From: an uncultured Mucilaginibacter sp.
Lineage (GTDB): Bacteria; Bacteroidota; Bacteroidia; Sphingobacteriales; Sphingobacteriaceae
Length of the DNA stretch: 64,000 nt
Assembly (NCBI GenBank): GCA_903864275.1
Contig: CAIPFE010000012.1
Coordinates: 1-64,000 of the forward strand
Direction of reading: 5' to 3'
Below, piece by piece: positions 53,793-62,837 of the stretch. The notes beneath the pieces were generated by a model. It did not search any database. It worked only from the letters and a program-made list of their open reading frames with translations, and was not told where the DNA came from. The position numbers and the translations under genes were made by a program. The number at the start of each line of letters is the position of its first letter. Position 1 is the first letter of the stretch.

Positions 53793-55457
53793 TTATTTCA
53801 ACCTTATCTCCGCAACACTGCATCCCTGCGGCACCATCGGGAACACATTATTTTCCTTGGTTACCATCACCTCTAACAGGTACGAGCCTTTGCTTTCCAT
53901 CATTTCTTTCAATGCGCCTGCCAAATCTGCCCTGTCCGAAACACATTTGCCAGGAATTTTATAGGCTGCGGCAACCGCCACGAAATCGGGGCTTTCAATG
54001 TCGACAAACGAGTACCTGCGTTCATTAAACAACTCCTGCCACTGGCGTACCATACCCAGGAATTTATTATTCAAGATGATGATCTTTATATCTATTCCGG
54101 TTTGCATAATGGTGCCCAGTTCCTGCAAGGTCATCTGGAAACCGCCGTCGCCGATGATGGCGATAACATCCCGCTCCTGTGCGCCAAATTTTGCGCCGAT
54201 GGCTGCGGGCAGGGCAAAGCCCATAGTGCCTAAACCGCCGCTGGTAATGTTGCTGCGCGTTTTGTTTAATATGGCATACCGGCAGGCTACCATCTGGTGC
54301 TGGCCAACGTCGGTAACAATAACTGCCTCGCCTTTGGTAAGCTCATTCAGCTGCTTGATCACTTCGCCCATAGTCAACTCACCCGACGCAGGGTTTAATT
54401 CGGCATGTATAACCGCGTCGTACTCCTGCTGCGAGTAATCGTCGAATCTTTCATGCCATTTGGTATGTGTTTTCGGTTCGATGAGTGCTGTAAGCAGGGG
54501 CAATGTTTCTTTGCAGTCGCCCCAAACGGGTACGGTCGACTTTACATTTTTATCTATTTCGGCAGGGTCAATATCCAGGTGGACAACTTTCGCCTGTTTT
54601 GCATATTTATCAAGGCGGCCGGTAACCCGGTCGTCAAAGCGCATGCCTATCGCGATAAGCACATCGCATTCGTTGGTCAGTACATTGGGGCCATAATTGC
54701 CGTGCATGCCCAGCATACCCACGTTAAGCGGGTGATCTGTCGGGATAGCGCCCGCACCTAAAATGGTCCATGCTGCTGGGATGCCGCTTTTTTCAACAAA
54801 TGCTTTAAATTCATCTTCGGCGCTGCCTAAAATAACACCCTGCCCCCAAATGATGAACGGCCTTTTGGCATTGTTGATCAGTTCGGCTGCCTGCTGAATA
54901 TACTGCGGGCGAACGATAGGTTTTGGCCTGTAACTGCGTATATGATCGCATTTGGTATAACCTTCATAGCTGAATTTTTGTATTTGCGCGTTTTTTGTGA
55001 TGTCGATGAGTACCGGGCCTGGCCTCCCGCTTTTGGCAATATAAAAGGCCTTGGCAAGCACCTCGGGTATTTCGGTAGCATCGGTTACCTGGTAGTTCCA
55101 TTTAGTAACCGGGGTGGTGATATTGATCACATCGGTCTCCTGGAAAGCATCGGTGCCTAACAAATGGGCAAAAACCTGGCCGGTAATACATACCAATGGC
55201 GTGCTATCTATTTGCGCGTCGGCCAAACCGGTTACTAAATTTGTTGCACCGGGACCGCTGGTGGCAAATACCACGCCGACCTTGCCCGATGTACGTGCAT
55301 AACCCTGCCCGGCATGAATACCACCCTGCTCGTGGCGGACCAGGATATGGTTTAATTTATCACTATAATCAAATAAAGCATCGTAAATGGGCATAATTGC
55401 ACCACCCGGATACCCAAAAATGGTATCCACACCCTCGGCTATCAATGCATCTAACAA
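53793..55457 (-). CDS. ilvB: Acetolactate synthase large (catalytic) subunit
   Basis: TPP- and FAD-dependent enzyme making acetolactate and acetohydroxybutyrate. Motifs: GVDTIFGYPGGAIMPIYDAL near the start, RHEQGGIHAGQGYAR, ATSGPGATNLVTG, FDDRVTGRL, and the TPP motif around GDGGFQMTLQELGT. The start is problematic. The coordinate given uses TTG 55457, which cuts into the conserved first helix (SGSVALLDALIAEGV). The frame is open for 33 more sensible codons (…VETQTIVEIAEEPAKS…) up to a TGA at 55557-55559 inside a repeat copy, but contains no ATG, GTG or TTG. The true start may be a rare codon, or the original ATG was lost when the repeat arrived. Confidence 0.93.
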   Translation of the reverse strand: MLDALIAEGVDTIFGYPGGAIMPIYDALFDYSDKLNHILVRHEQGGIHAGQGYARTSGKVGVVFATSGPGATNLVTGLADAQIDSTPLVCITGQVFAHLLGTDAFQETDVINITTPVTKWNYQVTDATEIPEVLAKAFYIAKSGRPGPVLIDITKNAQIQKFSYEGYTKCDHIRSYRPKPIVRPQYIQQAAELINNAKRPFIIWGQGVILGSAEDEFKAFVEKSGIPAAWTILGAGAIPTDHPLNVGMLGMHGNYGPNVLTNECDVLIAIGMRFDDRVTGRLDKYAKQAKVVHLDIDPAEIDKNVKSTVPVWGDCKETLPLLTALIEPKTHTKWHERFDDYSQQEYDAVIHAELNPASGELTMGEVIKQLNELTKGEAVIVTDVGQHQMVACRYAILNKTRSNITSGGLGTMGFALPAAIGAKFGAQERDVIAIIGDGGFQMTLQELGTIMQTGIDIKIIILNNKFLGMVRQWQELFNERRYSFVDIESPDFVAVAAAYKIPGKCVSDRADLAGALKEMMESKGSYLLEVMVTKENNVFPMVPQGCSVAEIRLK

Positions 55458-55551
55458 CGCTACTGATCCGGATACCTCTGCTGCTTGTGATTTCGCCGGT
55501 TCTTCGGCGATTTCAACGATTGTTTGTGTTTCTACTGATTTATTTTTGTGA

Positions 55552-55640
55552 TGATTTCACCGATTAAGTAGTGATTTCACCGATTTTCATTCTGTCATTT
55601 ACTTGCCGCCATGCTTCCCCCTTTAGGGGGTTAGGGGGCC
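55552..55640. repeat. Repeats between ilvD and ilvB
   Basis: Two copies of TGATTTCACCGATT (55552-55565 and 55572-55585), then CCCCCTTTAGGGGG (55617-55630) followed by TTAGGGGGCC, whose last C is the first base of the complement of the ilvD stop codon (55640-55642). Confidence 0.9.
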
Positions 55641-57349
55641 TAAAACTCATCAGTAACACAACCCTCTGCTGCTGTGCTCACTGTTTTTGCGTATTTATAT
55701 AGTAGCCCGCTTTTGGCTTTCAATGCCGGCTTCACCCAATTGACTCGTCTTTCCGCGATCTCTGCATCACTAACTTTCAGTGTCATGGTGCGGTTTATTG
55801 CATCAATTTCAATGCGGTCATCATCCTTCACAAAGGCTATCAGGCCGCCGTCGTAAGCCTCGGGCGTGATGTGGCCAACCACGAAACCATGCGTGCCGCC
55901 GCTGAAACGGCCATCGGTAATTAATGCGACCGAAGCGCCTAAGCCTGCGCCAAAAATTGCGCCGGTTGGTTTCAGCATTTCGGGCATACCGGGTGCGCCT
56001 TTGGGGCCAATGTTGCGGATCACAACCACATCGCCTGCTTTAACATGACCACTTTGTATACCGTGGATGAGCTCAAACTCCCCATCAAAAACCCGTGCCG
56101 GGCCTTCAAAGCTGGTGCCTTCCTTGCCTGTTATTTTGGCAACGCTGCCGCCCTCCGCTAAATTGCCGTATAGTATCTGTAAATGCCCGGTGGCCTTTAT
56201 TGGCTTTTCAGCCGGGCGTATAACTGTTTGTGTTTCGAAATTTATTTCGGGCACATCCTCCATGTTTTCGGCGATAGTTTTGCCGGTAACGGTGAGGCAG
56301 CTGCCGTCCAGCCAGCCCAGTTTCAGCAGGTATTTCATCACCGCCGGAACGCCGCCAACTTTGTGCAGGTCTTCCATCATGTATTTGCCGCTGGGCTTCA
56401 TATCGGCCAGTACGGGGATGCGGTTGCTTATTTCCTGGAAATCATCCTGCGTTAATTTTACGCCGATGCTTTTTGCTATCGCGATGAGATGCAAAACCGC
56501 GTTGGTCGATCCGCCAAGGACCATCACCACGATAATGGCATTTTCAAATGCCGCGCGGGTCATGATGTCGGAGGGCTTGATATCCTGCTCCAGTAATATC
56601 TTTATCGCTTTTCCGGCTGCCAGACATTCAGCCTGCTTTTCAGGACTTAAAGCCGGGTTGGAAGAGGAATATGGTAAACTCATACCCAAAGCCTCGATAG
56701 CCGCCGCCATGGTATTGGCCGTATAAATGCCGCCGCAGGCGCCTGCGCCCGGGCATGCATTTCTAATGATCTCTTTAAAATCTATTTCATCCATATTGCC
56801 GGCTATCTTTTGGCCCAAAGCCTCAAATGCCGAAACTATGTTCAAATCTTCTCCTTTATAATGGCCTGGTTTTATGGTGCCGCCATAGACCATTATGGAT
56901 GGCCTGTTCAGCCTGCCCATGGCCATCACCGAGCCCGGCATATTTTTATCACAGCCCGGAAGCGCCACCAAAGCATCATAATACTGCGCGCCTACCACCG
57001 CCTCTATGGAATCGGCAATAACATCACGGCTCACCAGCGAGTAGCGCATGCCATCGGTGCCCATGCTCATGCCATCGCTAACGCCAATGGTATGGAAGAT
57101 GAGGCCCACCAGATTTTCTTCCCAGATGCCTTGTTTAACCAGTTTGGCAAGGTCGTTAAGGTGCATGTTACAGGTATTGCCATCATAGCCCATGCTGGCC
57201 ACGCCAACCTGCGCTTTTTGCATATCGTCGTCGGTTAAACCAATACCGTAAAGCATCGCCTGGGCTCCCGGCTGGGTTGGGTCCTGCGTAAATGTTTTAC
57301 TGTAACGGTTTAATTCTATCGCTGCTAACGTGTCGGTTGATGAGCTCAT
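55640..57349 (-). CDS. ilvD: Dihydroxy-acid dehydratase
   Basis: Iron-sulfur dehydratase forming the 2-oxo acids of valine and isoleucine. The start is ATG 57349 ([17 protein letters not shown]); the open frame to 57445 runs into A/T-rich leader and is rejected. Cluster and active-site motifs: [15 protein letters not shown] (near 56-70), [19 protein letters not shown] (near 128-146), [17 protein letters not shown] (near 198-214) and [15 protein letters not shown] near the C-terminus. The length of 569 is normal. It is the first gene of the branched-chain operon. Confidence 0.96.
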   Translation of the reverse strand: MSSSTDTLAAIELNRYSKTFTQDPTQPGAQAMLYGIGLTDDDMQKAQVGVASMGYDGNTCNMHLNDLAKLVKQGIWEENLVGLIFHTIGVSDGMSMGTDGMRYSLVSRDVIADSIEAVVGAQYYDALVALPGCDKNMPGSVMAMGRLNRPSIMVYGGTIKPGHYKGEDLNIVSAFEALGQKIAGNMDEIDFKEIIRNACPGAGACGGIYTANTMAAAIEALGMSLPYSSSNPALSPEKQAECLAAGKAIKILLEQDIKPSDIMTRAAFENAIIVVMVLGGSTNAVLHLIAIAKSIGVKLTQDDFQEISNRIPVLADMKPSGKYMMEDLHKVGGVPAVMKYLLKLGWLDGSCLTVTGKTIAENMEDVPEINFETQTVIRPAEKPIKATGHLQILYGNLAEGGSVAKITGKEGTSFEGPARVFDGEFELIHGIQSGHVKAGDVVVIRNIGPKGAPGMPEMLKPTGAIFGAGLGASVALITDGRFSGGTHGFVVGHITPEAYDGGLIAFVKDDDRIEIDAINRTMTLKVSDAEIAERRVNWVKPALKAKSGLLYKYAKTVSTAAEGCVTDEF

Positions 57350-57848
57350 TTTATATTGCTGTAAGGCTATTTGTATAAATTTTTTTATTAGTAATTTAGA
57401 TTTGCCTGGTATTGCAAATTGATATTTGTAAGTTAGATATACCAAAAAGGAATAACAAGGAATAAAATAAATTTCTTCAATTAGTATTTAATTTGGCATA
57501 TCATATCAAATTCAATATAATAAACTGCAAATAACATTGGTTAAGATACAATATATTTAACAAAATAGACCAAAGTTCAAAACGGTATTCGGTACATATT
57601 TTATGCATGCATAGTAAATTGGTGATTTTCTTCGTGAAATGGGGATGTTGATGTGCGGATTTGCAAATGTGCGAGTGTGAGGATGAGGGGGAAATGGGCG
57701 GGGGTTGAACACCGTGGGGGTAACCCAGGTTGGAACGCTTTTAGGCGCTTGGCCGCGGTAAACTTAAACCCAGTGGTAGGGAGTTTTGGCGGCAATAAAT
57801 AGGTGGCCAACATAAGCAGCCCAATTGTGTGCCATATTAAAAACAAAA
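57350..57848. other. Leader and promoter region of the branched-chain operon
   Basis: About 500 bases without a supported gene. 57350-57600 is very A/T-rich and must hold the ilvD promoter and leader; I found no exact TTTG/TAnnTTTG pair on the minus strand and no leader peptide rich in Leu, Ile or Val. At 57650-57689 lies an octanucleotide array (GATGTGCG, GATTTGCA, AATGTGCG, AGTGTGAG, GATGAGGG). An 86-codon minus-strand frame here (57601-57861) is judged spurious. Confidence 0.5.
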
Positions 57849-57876
57849 AGCGCCCGGACAATTATGCCCGGGCGCT
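57849..57876 (-). terminator. Terminator of the atpD-atpC operon
   Basis: AGCGCCCGG (57849-57857) pairs with CCGGGCGCT (57868-57876). On the minus strand the stem lies 21 nt after the atpC stop codon and is followed by TTTTTGTTTTT. Confidence 0.92.
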
Positions 57877-57897
57877 GTATTTAATATTGTTTGGAAT

Positions 57898-58152
57898 TTA
57901 TTTTGCAGTTATACCTTCGGCTAAAATAATAACCTTATTATTCGAGGCTTCAACAACTCCGCCTTGTATAAAATAAACTTCTTCTTTGCCTCCGCTGCCG
58001 CCGCGAACGGTAATTTTCCCGTCTTCCAAAGTGGAAACGATAGGCGCGTGGTGGTTTAATATCTCGAAAAAACCCAAAGTACCAGGCAGGGTTACCGAGG
58101 TAGCCTCGCCTTCGTAAACTTTTTTATCGGGAGTAAGGATCTCTAATGTCAT
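57898..58152 (-). CDS. atpC: ATP synthase F1 epsilon subunit (short form)
   Basis: Part of the central stalk of F1. The 84 residues cover only the N-terminal beta-sandwich (MTLEILTPDKKVYEGEATSVTLPG, LGFFEILNHHAPIVSTLEDGKI); the C-terminal two-helix inhibitory domain is absent, as in other Bacteroidota as far as I know. It follows atpD after 100 nt filled by a heptanucleotide array that ends 9 nt before this ATG. Confidence 0.93.
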   Translation of the reverse strand: MTLEILTPDKKVYEGEATSVTLPGTLGFFEILNHHAPIVSTLEDGKITVRGGSGGKEEVYFIQGGVVEASNNKVIILAEGITAK

Positions 58153-58160
58153 GTTTATTT

Positions 58161-59773
<1,613 letters not shown>

Positions 59774-59830
59774 TTAATGTATTTACAATGAAACGGGCGG
59801 GGATATAAAGACACCCGCTATTTCGCGGCG

Positions 59831-59838
59831 CAAAGTTA
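59831..59838 (-). promoter_or_regulatory. Possible -7 box of the atpD-atpC promoter
   Basis: On the minus strand TAACTTTG followed by CGCCGCG lies about 75 nt before the atpD ATG and matches TAnnTTTG. A -33 box at the right distance is not clear, so the call rests on the -7 box and position. Confidence 0.5.
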
Positions 59839-59893
59839 AGATTTATCTGCAAAAAATAAAATAAGTCAGGAAGAATTTTCAGTTTGGTGTTTA

Positions 59894-59978
59894 GTCCATG
59901 GTCGATGGTCCATAGACCATGGTAAATGGGGTTCCATCCGGACAATCATCTATGTACTATGGTCTATAGGCTATCGGC
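59894..59978. repeat. Heptanucleotide words between atpD and the SnoaL-like gene
   Basis: GTCCATG, GTCGATG, GTCCATA, GACCATG, GTAAATG (59894-59928), and after a spacer TATGTAC, TATGGTC, TATAGGC, TATCGGC (59951-59978). Both runs keep a 7-nt register. Parts are mutually complementary (CCATGG/ATGGTC words). It lies in the divergent gap 59759-60052, which holds no gene. Confidence 0.85.
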
Positions 59979-60052
59979 CAAAATATTTTTCATAAACTAT
60001 TGTAAAATAGTATTTTATATTGTTAATTTTATTTCATCAAACAATTTAAACC

Positions 60053-60580
60053 ATGAAAAAACTATTCATTATCACAACCCTGTTCCTGATCGGGGCTGCC
60101 TGCCTGCTGTCGGCATGCGGCGGCAAGTCAATTTTCGGCTCTTCAAACGTCGACAGTACCGCGATGAGGGTACAAAAAAACAAGCGAACCGCTTTGGATG
60201 CCGAAATGGCCATGAACTCACACGATGTGATTGGTTTATTTAAGGATTGTGCCCCCGATTATGTAGAATACCAAAGCGGGGAGTCGAAACCCATGAACAT
60301 TGATTCAGCAAAAGCTGCGATGAAAGATTTTTTTACGGCCTTCCCTGACGTCAAGGGCGATAGCCTGATTTACCTGGGCCAGGGGGATACAGTAGTTGTG
60401 ATGGGTACCTGGAGCGGCAAGTTCAAAGGGGCCATGGGGCCGATGAAGCCGACCGGAAAACCATTCAAGGTGTTTGATGAAGATATTTTTTCATTTAATA
60501 AAGATGGGAAAATAACATCTCATAGGTCTGTACAGTCCGTGAATACTTACATCAGCCAGGTATCAAAGAAAGCTCATTAA
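60053..60580 (+). CDS. SnoaL-like (NTF2-fold) lipoprotein
   Basis: A 175-residue lipoprotein with lipobox LLSAC near residue 22. The mature part matches the SnoaL/ester-cyclase-like NTF2 fold: ALDAEMAMNSHDVIGLFKDCAPDYVEY, AMKDFFTAFPDVKGDSL, VMGTWSGKFKGAM and a final strand FDEDIFSFNKDGKITSHRSVQS. Such domains bind small hydrophobic molecules or catalyse cyclisations. The lipid anchor places it in the envelope. Substrate unknown. It is a single gene, divergent from atpD. Confidence 0.8.
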   Translation: MKKLFIITTLFLIGAACLLSACGGKSIFGSSNVDSTAMRVQKNKRTALDAEMAMNSHDVIGLFKDCAPDYVEYQSGESKPMNIDSAKAAMKDFFTAFPDVKGDSLIYLGQGDTVVVMGTWSGKFKGAMGPMKPTGKPFKVFDEDIFSFNKDGKITSHRSVQSVNTYISQVSKKAH

Positions 60581-60630
60581 CGGTATATTAGCCCCACCCA
60601 AGCACTTTGCATAACAGTGCTGGGTGAGGC

Positions 60631-61614
60631 TTACGGCCAAGTCAATACGATCTTGCCGATATGCTTGCTGCTTTCCATCAGATCGTGCGCCTCATCTGCA
60701 TTTTTTGCATCGAATACCGAATTTATAATTGGTTTTATCTTACCCGACGCCAACAGTGGCCAGATCACGTTTTCGAGGTTATAGGCTATATTGGCTTTGA
60801 ATTCCGTGTCTCGTGCCCGAAGGGTTGAGCCGGTTATGGTAAGCCTTTTACGCATGACCGCTGAAAGGTCGACCTGCACATCTTTTCCCATCATCATGTT
60901 TATCAATACCAGCCGCCCGTCGTCGGCCAGGGAATTTATATTGGGCTGAACATAGTCACCGCCGACCATATCCAAAATTACATCAACGCCTCTTCCGTTG
61001 GTAAGCTGCTGGATAGCTTCTGCGAAGTTTTCGGTGTTATAATTGATGGCTTTGGCGGCGCCCAGATGTTCGCAAAAACGGCATTTTTCGTGGGAGCCTG
61101 CGGTTATATAAACTGCGTGGCCCAACGCTTTTGCCATTTGGATGGCAGCAACACCGATGCCGCTTGAGCCGCCATGCACCAACAGGCTTTCTTCGTTTTT
61201 TAAGGCGCCTCTGTCGAACACGTTGCTCCAAACGGTAAAAAAGGTTTCGGGCAAAGCCGCGGCTTCAATAAATGTAAAGTTGTGCGGTATTGGCAGGCAT
61301 TGCCCTTCGGGAACGCTGCAATATTCCGCATAACCGCCGCCGGTTACCAGGGCGCAAACTTTATCGCCAATTTTCCAACGCCCAACTTTTGTACCTGTTT
61401 TTACAATAACGCCGGCAATTTCAAGTCCGGGGATATCCTGCGACGCCCCGGCGGGAGGCGGGTAATTACCTTTGCGCTGGGAAACATCCGGCCGGTTAAC
61501 GCCCGCGGCTGCAACTTTTACCAGTACTTCATGTGCTGCATAGGCGGGGGTAGGCCTTTCGGCGATCTGCAAAACTTCGGGGCCGCCGGGGCGGGTTATG
61601 ATCACTGCTTTCAT
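60631..61614 (-). CDS. NADPH:quinone oxidoreductase, zinc-free MDR family (PIG3-like)
   Basis: A 327-residue medium-chain dehydrogenase/reductase. The N-terminal GroES-like domain reads MKAVIITRPGGPEVLQIAE and VKVAAAGVNRPDVSQRKGNYPPP; the nucleotide motif is LLVHGGSSGIGVAAIQMAKALGH (split near 140-163), followed by the QOR-type NGRGVDVILDMVGG. Zinc-ligand cysteines of alcohol dehydrogenases are absent. Such enzymes reduce quinones or enones with NADPH in the cytoplasm. It stands alone between convergent and divergent neighbours. Confidence 0.9.
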   Translation of the reverse strand: MKAVIITRPGGPEVLQIAERPTPAYAAHEVLVKVAAAGVNRPDVSQRKGNYPPPAGASQDIPGLEIAGVIVKTGTKVGRWKIGDKVCALVTGGGYAEYCSVPEGQCLPIPHNFTFIEAAALPETFFTVWSNVFDRGALKNEESLLVHGGSSGIGVAAIQMAKALGHAVYITAGSHEKCRFCEHLGAAKAINYNTENFAEAIQQLTNGRGVDVILDMVGGDYVQPNINSLADDGRLVLINMMMGKDVQVDLSAVMRKRLTITGSTLRARDTEFKANIAYNLENVIWPLLASGKIKPIINSVFDAKNADEAHDLMESSKHIGKIVLTWP

Positions 61615-61832
61615 TAGGTAAATATAACCTTATTCAGCAAGGGAATGTTTGTTAAAAAAGGAAATCAGCAGCGCATTCAAAGATCTTTCTCCTTTTACCT
61701 TCGGATTTAACCTCACCTCAATCATTCCCCCAACTGTCCATCGTATTAGCCATCGTTAAAATTGACTTTCTAATTATAGAGCTACGGCCAGACTTTGGCT
61801 TAATTGTTATTCCTTTGCAGAAAAAATCAACT

Positions 61833-62294
61833 ATGTCATTACAGCCAGGTCAGCCCGCCCCACAGTTCACTTTAGTATCCTCTGCAAAACAAAAAGTATC
61901 CCTGTCAGATTTTAAAGGTAAAAAAGTAGTCCTTCAATTCTTCCCGATGGCATTTACAGGTACCTGTACCACCCAGTTATGCACTATGCGCGATAATTTC
62001 GGCTATTACGATGGTTCTAATGCCGTAATTTTGGGTGTATCGGTTGATTCGCCTTTTACCCTTGCAAAATATAAGGACGAGTACAATTACCAGTTTGAAT
62101 TGCTTTCAGATTTTAATAAAGAAGTTTCAACGGCGTATAATTGCATTTACAAAGAGTTTGTATTGGGATTAAAAGGGGTTGCCAAACGCGCGGCTTTTGT
62201 GATAGATGAAGATCAGAATATCGTCTATGCTGAAGTGCTGGAAGTAGCAACCGACCTGCCCGATTTTGCCGCCATAGCCGAAGCTATAAAGTAA
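61833..62294 (+). CDS. Peroxiredoxin (BCP/PrxQ-like)
   Basis: Thiol peroxidase reducing hydrogen peroxide and organic peroxides. The start is ATG 61833 (MSLQPGQPAPQFTL); an in-frame TTG at 61815 is less likely. In the 153-residue protein the peroxidatic Cys lies in FPMAFTGTCTTQLC (near 44-57), with a second Cys five residues later, the PrxQ arrangement for an intramolecular disulfide. GVSVDSPFTLAKY and VAKRAAFVIDEDQNIVY are typical. It lies directly upstream of the tRNA-Arg promoter. Confidence 0.93.
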   Translation: MSLQPGQPAPQFTLVSSAKQKVSLSDFKGKKVVLQFFPMAFTGTCTTQLCTMRDNFGYYDGSNAVILGVSVDSPFTLAKYKDEYNYQFELLSDFNKEVSTAYNCIYKEFVLGLKGVAKRAAFVIDEDQNIVYAEVLEVATDLPDFAAIAEAIK

Positions 62295-62330
62295 TTTTGA
62301 AAAATATTATAGCGGAATGAAAAGAAATCC

Positions 62331-62338
62331 TATTTTTG
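62331..62338 (+). promoter_or_regulatory. -7 box of the original tRNA-Arg promoter
   Basis: TATTTTTG matches TAnnTTTG and is followed by CAG. It lies 16 nt before the tRNA-like fragment at 62355, the usual distance for a tRNA promoter. The -33 box is weak. If used, it transcribes the fragment, the GIY-YIG gene and the intact tRNA as one RNA. Confidence 0.6.
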
Positions 62339-62354
62339 CAGTCCGTTTTAAAAA

Positions 62355-62410
62355 GCACTTGTACCTGCCTGCCGGCAGGCAGGGCTCAATTGAATAGAGC
62401 ATCTGACTAC
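62355..62410 (+). pseudogene. 5' half of tRNA-Arg, displaced copy, interrupted by a palindrome
   Basis: GCACTTGTA (62355-62363) plus 62384-62410 together match positions 1-36 of the intact tRNA-Arg downstream (62648-62683) at 34 of 36 bases. The match stops in the anticodon after TAC. A 20-bp perfect palindrome, CCTGCCTGCCGGCAGGCAGG (62364-62383), has been inserted after base 9. The piece cannot form a tRNA. It most likely is the original 5' half left behind when the GIY-YIG element inserted. Confidence 0.88.
62364..62383. repeat. Perfect 20-bp palindrome
   Basis: CCTGCCTGCCGGCAGGCAGG interrupts the displaced tRNA half between bases corresponding to tRNA positions 9 and 10. It also reads as a GC-rich hairpin in the leader of the GIY-YIG mRNA. 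Confidence 0.9.
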
Positions 62411-62414
62411 TTAT

Positions 62415-62657
62415 ATGTATTTTGTATATGTTTTACTAAGTGAAAAAAACGGACACAGATATGTTGGGATGAGTAATGATCCTGAAAAAAGGGTACTTCA
62501 ACACAACGCGGGGTATACTAAATCAACTAAAGCCTACCGGCCTTGGGTAATGGTTTATTCGGAAAGCTTTGAAACTTTGTTAGAAGCTGTAAACCGCGAA
62601 AAGTACCTCAAATCCGGTATCGGACGGGAATATTTGGATAGAATATTGCACTTGTAG
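62415..62657 (+). CDS. GIY-YIG endonuclease family protein lodged in a tRNA locus
   Basis: An 80-residue single-domain protein of the UvrC/URI-like GIY-YIG nuclease superfamily. YFVYVLLS stands for the GIY motif (2-9) and HRYVGMSND for YIG (about 14-22); the catalytic Arg candidate is in EKRVLQHN and the metal-binding Glu in NREKYLKSG (about 60-68). It has no DNA-binding tail. The gene begins 4 nt after the displaced tRNA half, and its last codons (Leu-His-Leu-stop) read into the intact tRNA: the TAG is tRNA bases 8-10. It probably uses the tRNA promoter. A homing-type role is inference from this layout; many small URI proteins have no known function. Confidence 0.9.
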   Translation: MYFVYVLLSEKNGHRYVGMSNDPEKRVLQHNAGYTKSTKAYRPWVMVYSESFETLLEAVNREKYLKSGIGREYLDRILHL

Positions 62658-62721
62658 CTCAATTGGATAGAGCACCTGACTACGGATCAGGAGGTTAGGG
62701 GTTCGACTCCCTTCAAGTGCA
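62648..62721 (+). tRNA. tRNA-Arg (anticodon ACG)
   Basis: Complete cloverleaf: acceptor stem GCACTTG/CAAGTGC, D-arm GCTC/GAGC, anticodon stem CCTGA/TCAGG with loop CTACGGA giving anticodon ACG, T-arm AGGGG/CCCTT with TTCGACT loop, discriminator A; CCA is not encoded. Positions 1-36 are repeated upstream as a pseudo-fragment. The first 10 bases also encode the end of the GIY-YIG gene. Confidence 0.97.
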
Positions 62722-62722
62722 C

Positions 62723-62786
62723 TTGGTCAATAGTCATTGGTCATTAGTCATTAGGTGAAATTTACCAGGGACTAATGACAATTGAC
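62723..62786. repeat. Heptanucleotide inverted array after tRNA-Arg
   Basis: TTGGTCA, ATAGTCA, TTGGTCA, TTAGTCA, TTAGGTG (62723-62757) in 7-nt register starts one base after the tRNA. The opposing arm GACTAATGACAATTGAC (62770-62786) pairs at 15 of 17 positions. TTGGTCA is also a word known from the STRR repeats of cyanobacteria. Confidence 0.88.
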
Positions 62787-62792
62787 AAATTC

Positions 62793-62823
62793 AAAGCCTT
62801 TATGTGATGTACCGGAAGGCTTT
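62793..62823 (+). terminator. Probable terminator of the tRNA-Arg transcript
   Basis: AAAGCCTT (62793-62800) pairs with AAGGCTTT (62816-62823) and is followed by AATTT. It lies 72 nt after the tRNA and 15 nt before adk. Confidence 0.65.
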
Positions 62824-62837
62824 AATTTAATCACAGC

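Noticed and set aside
57350..57600. Leader-peptide attenuator for the branched-chain operon
   Set aside because: I found no short ORF rich in Leu, Ile or Val and no terminator/antiterminator pair on the minus strand.
57601..57861. 86-codon minus-strand ORF between atpC and ilvD
   Set aside because: Its first codons are the atpC terminator hairpin and much of the rest is the octanucleotide array; the composition is not protein-like.
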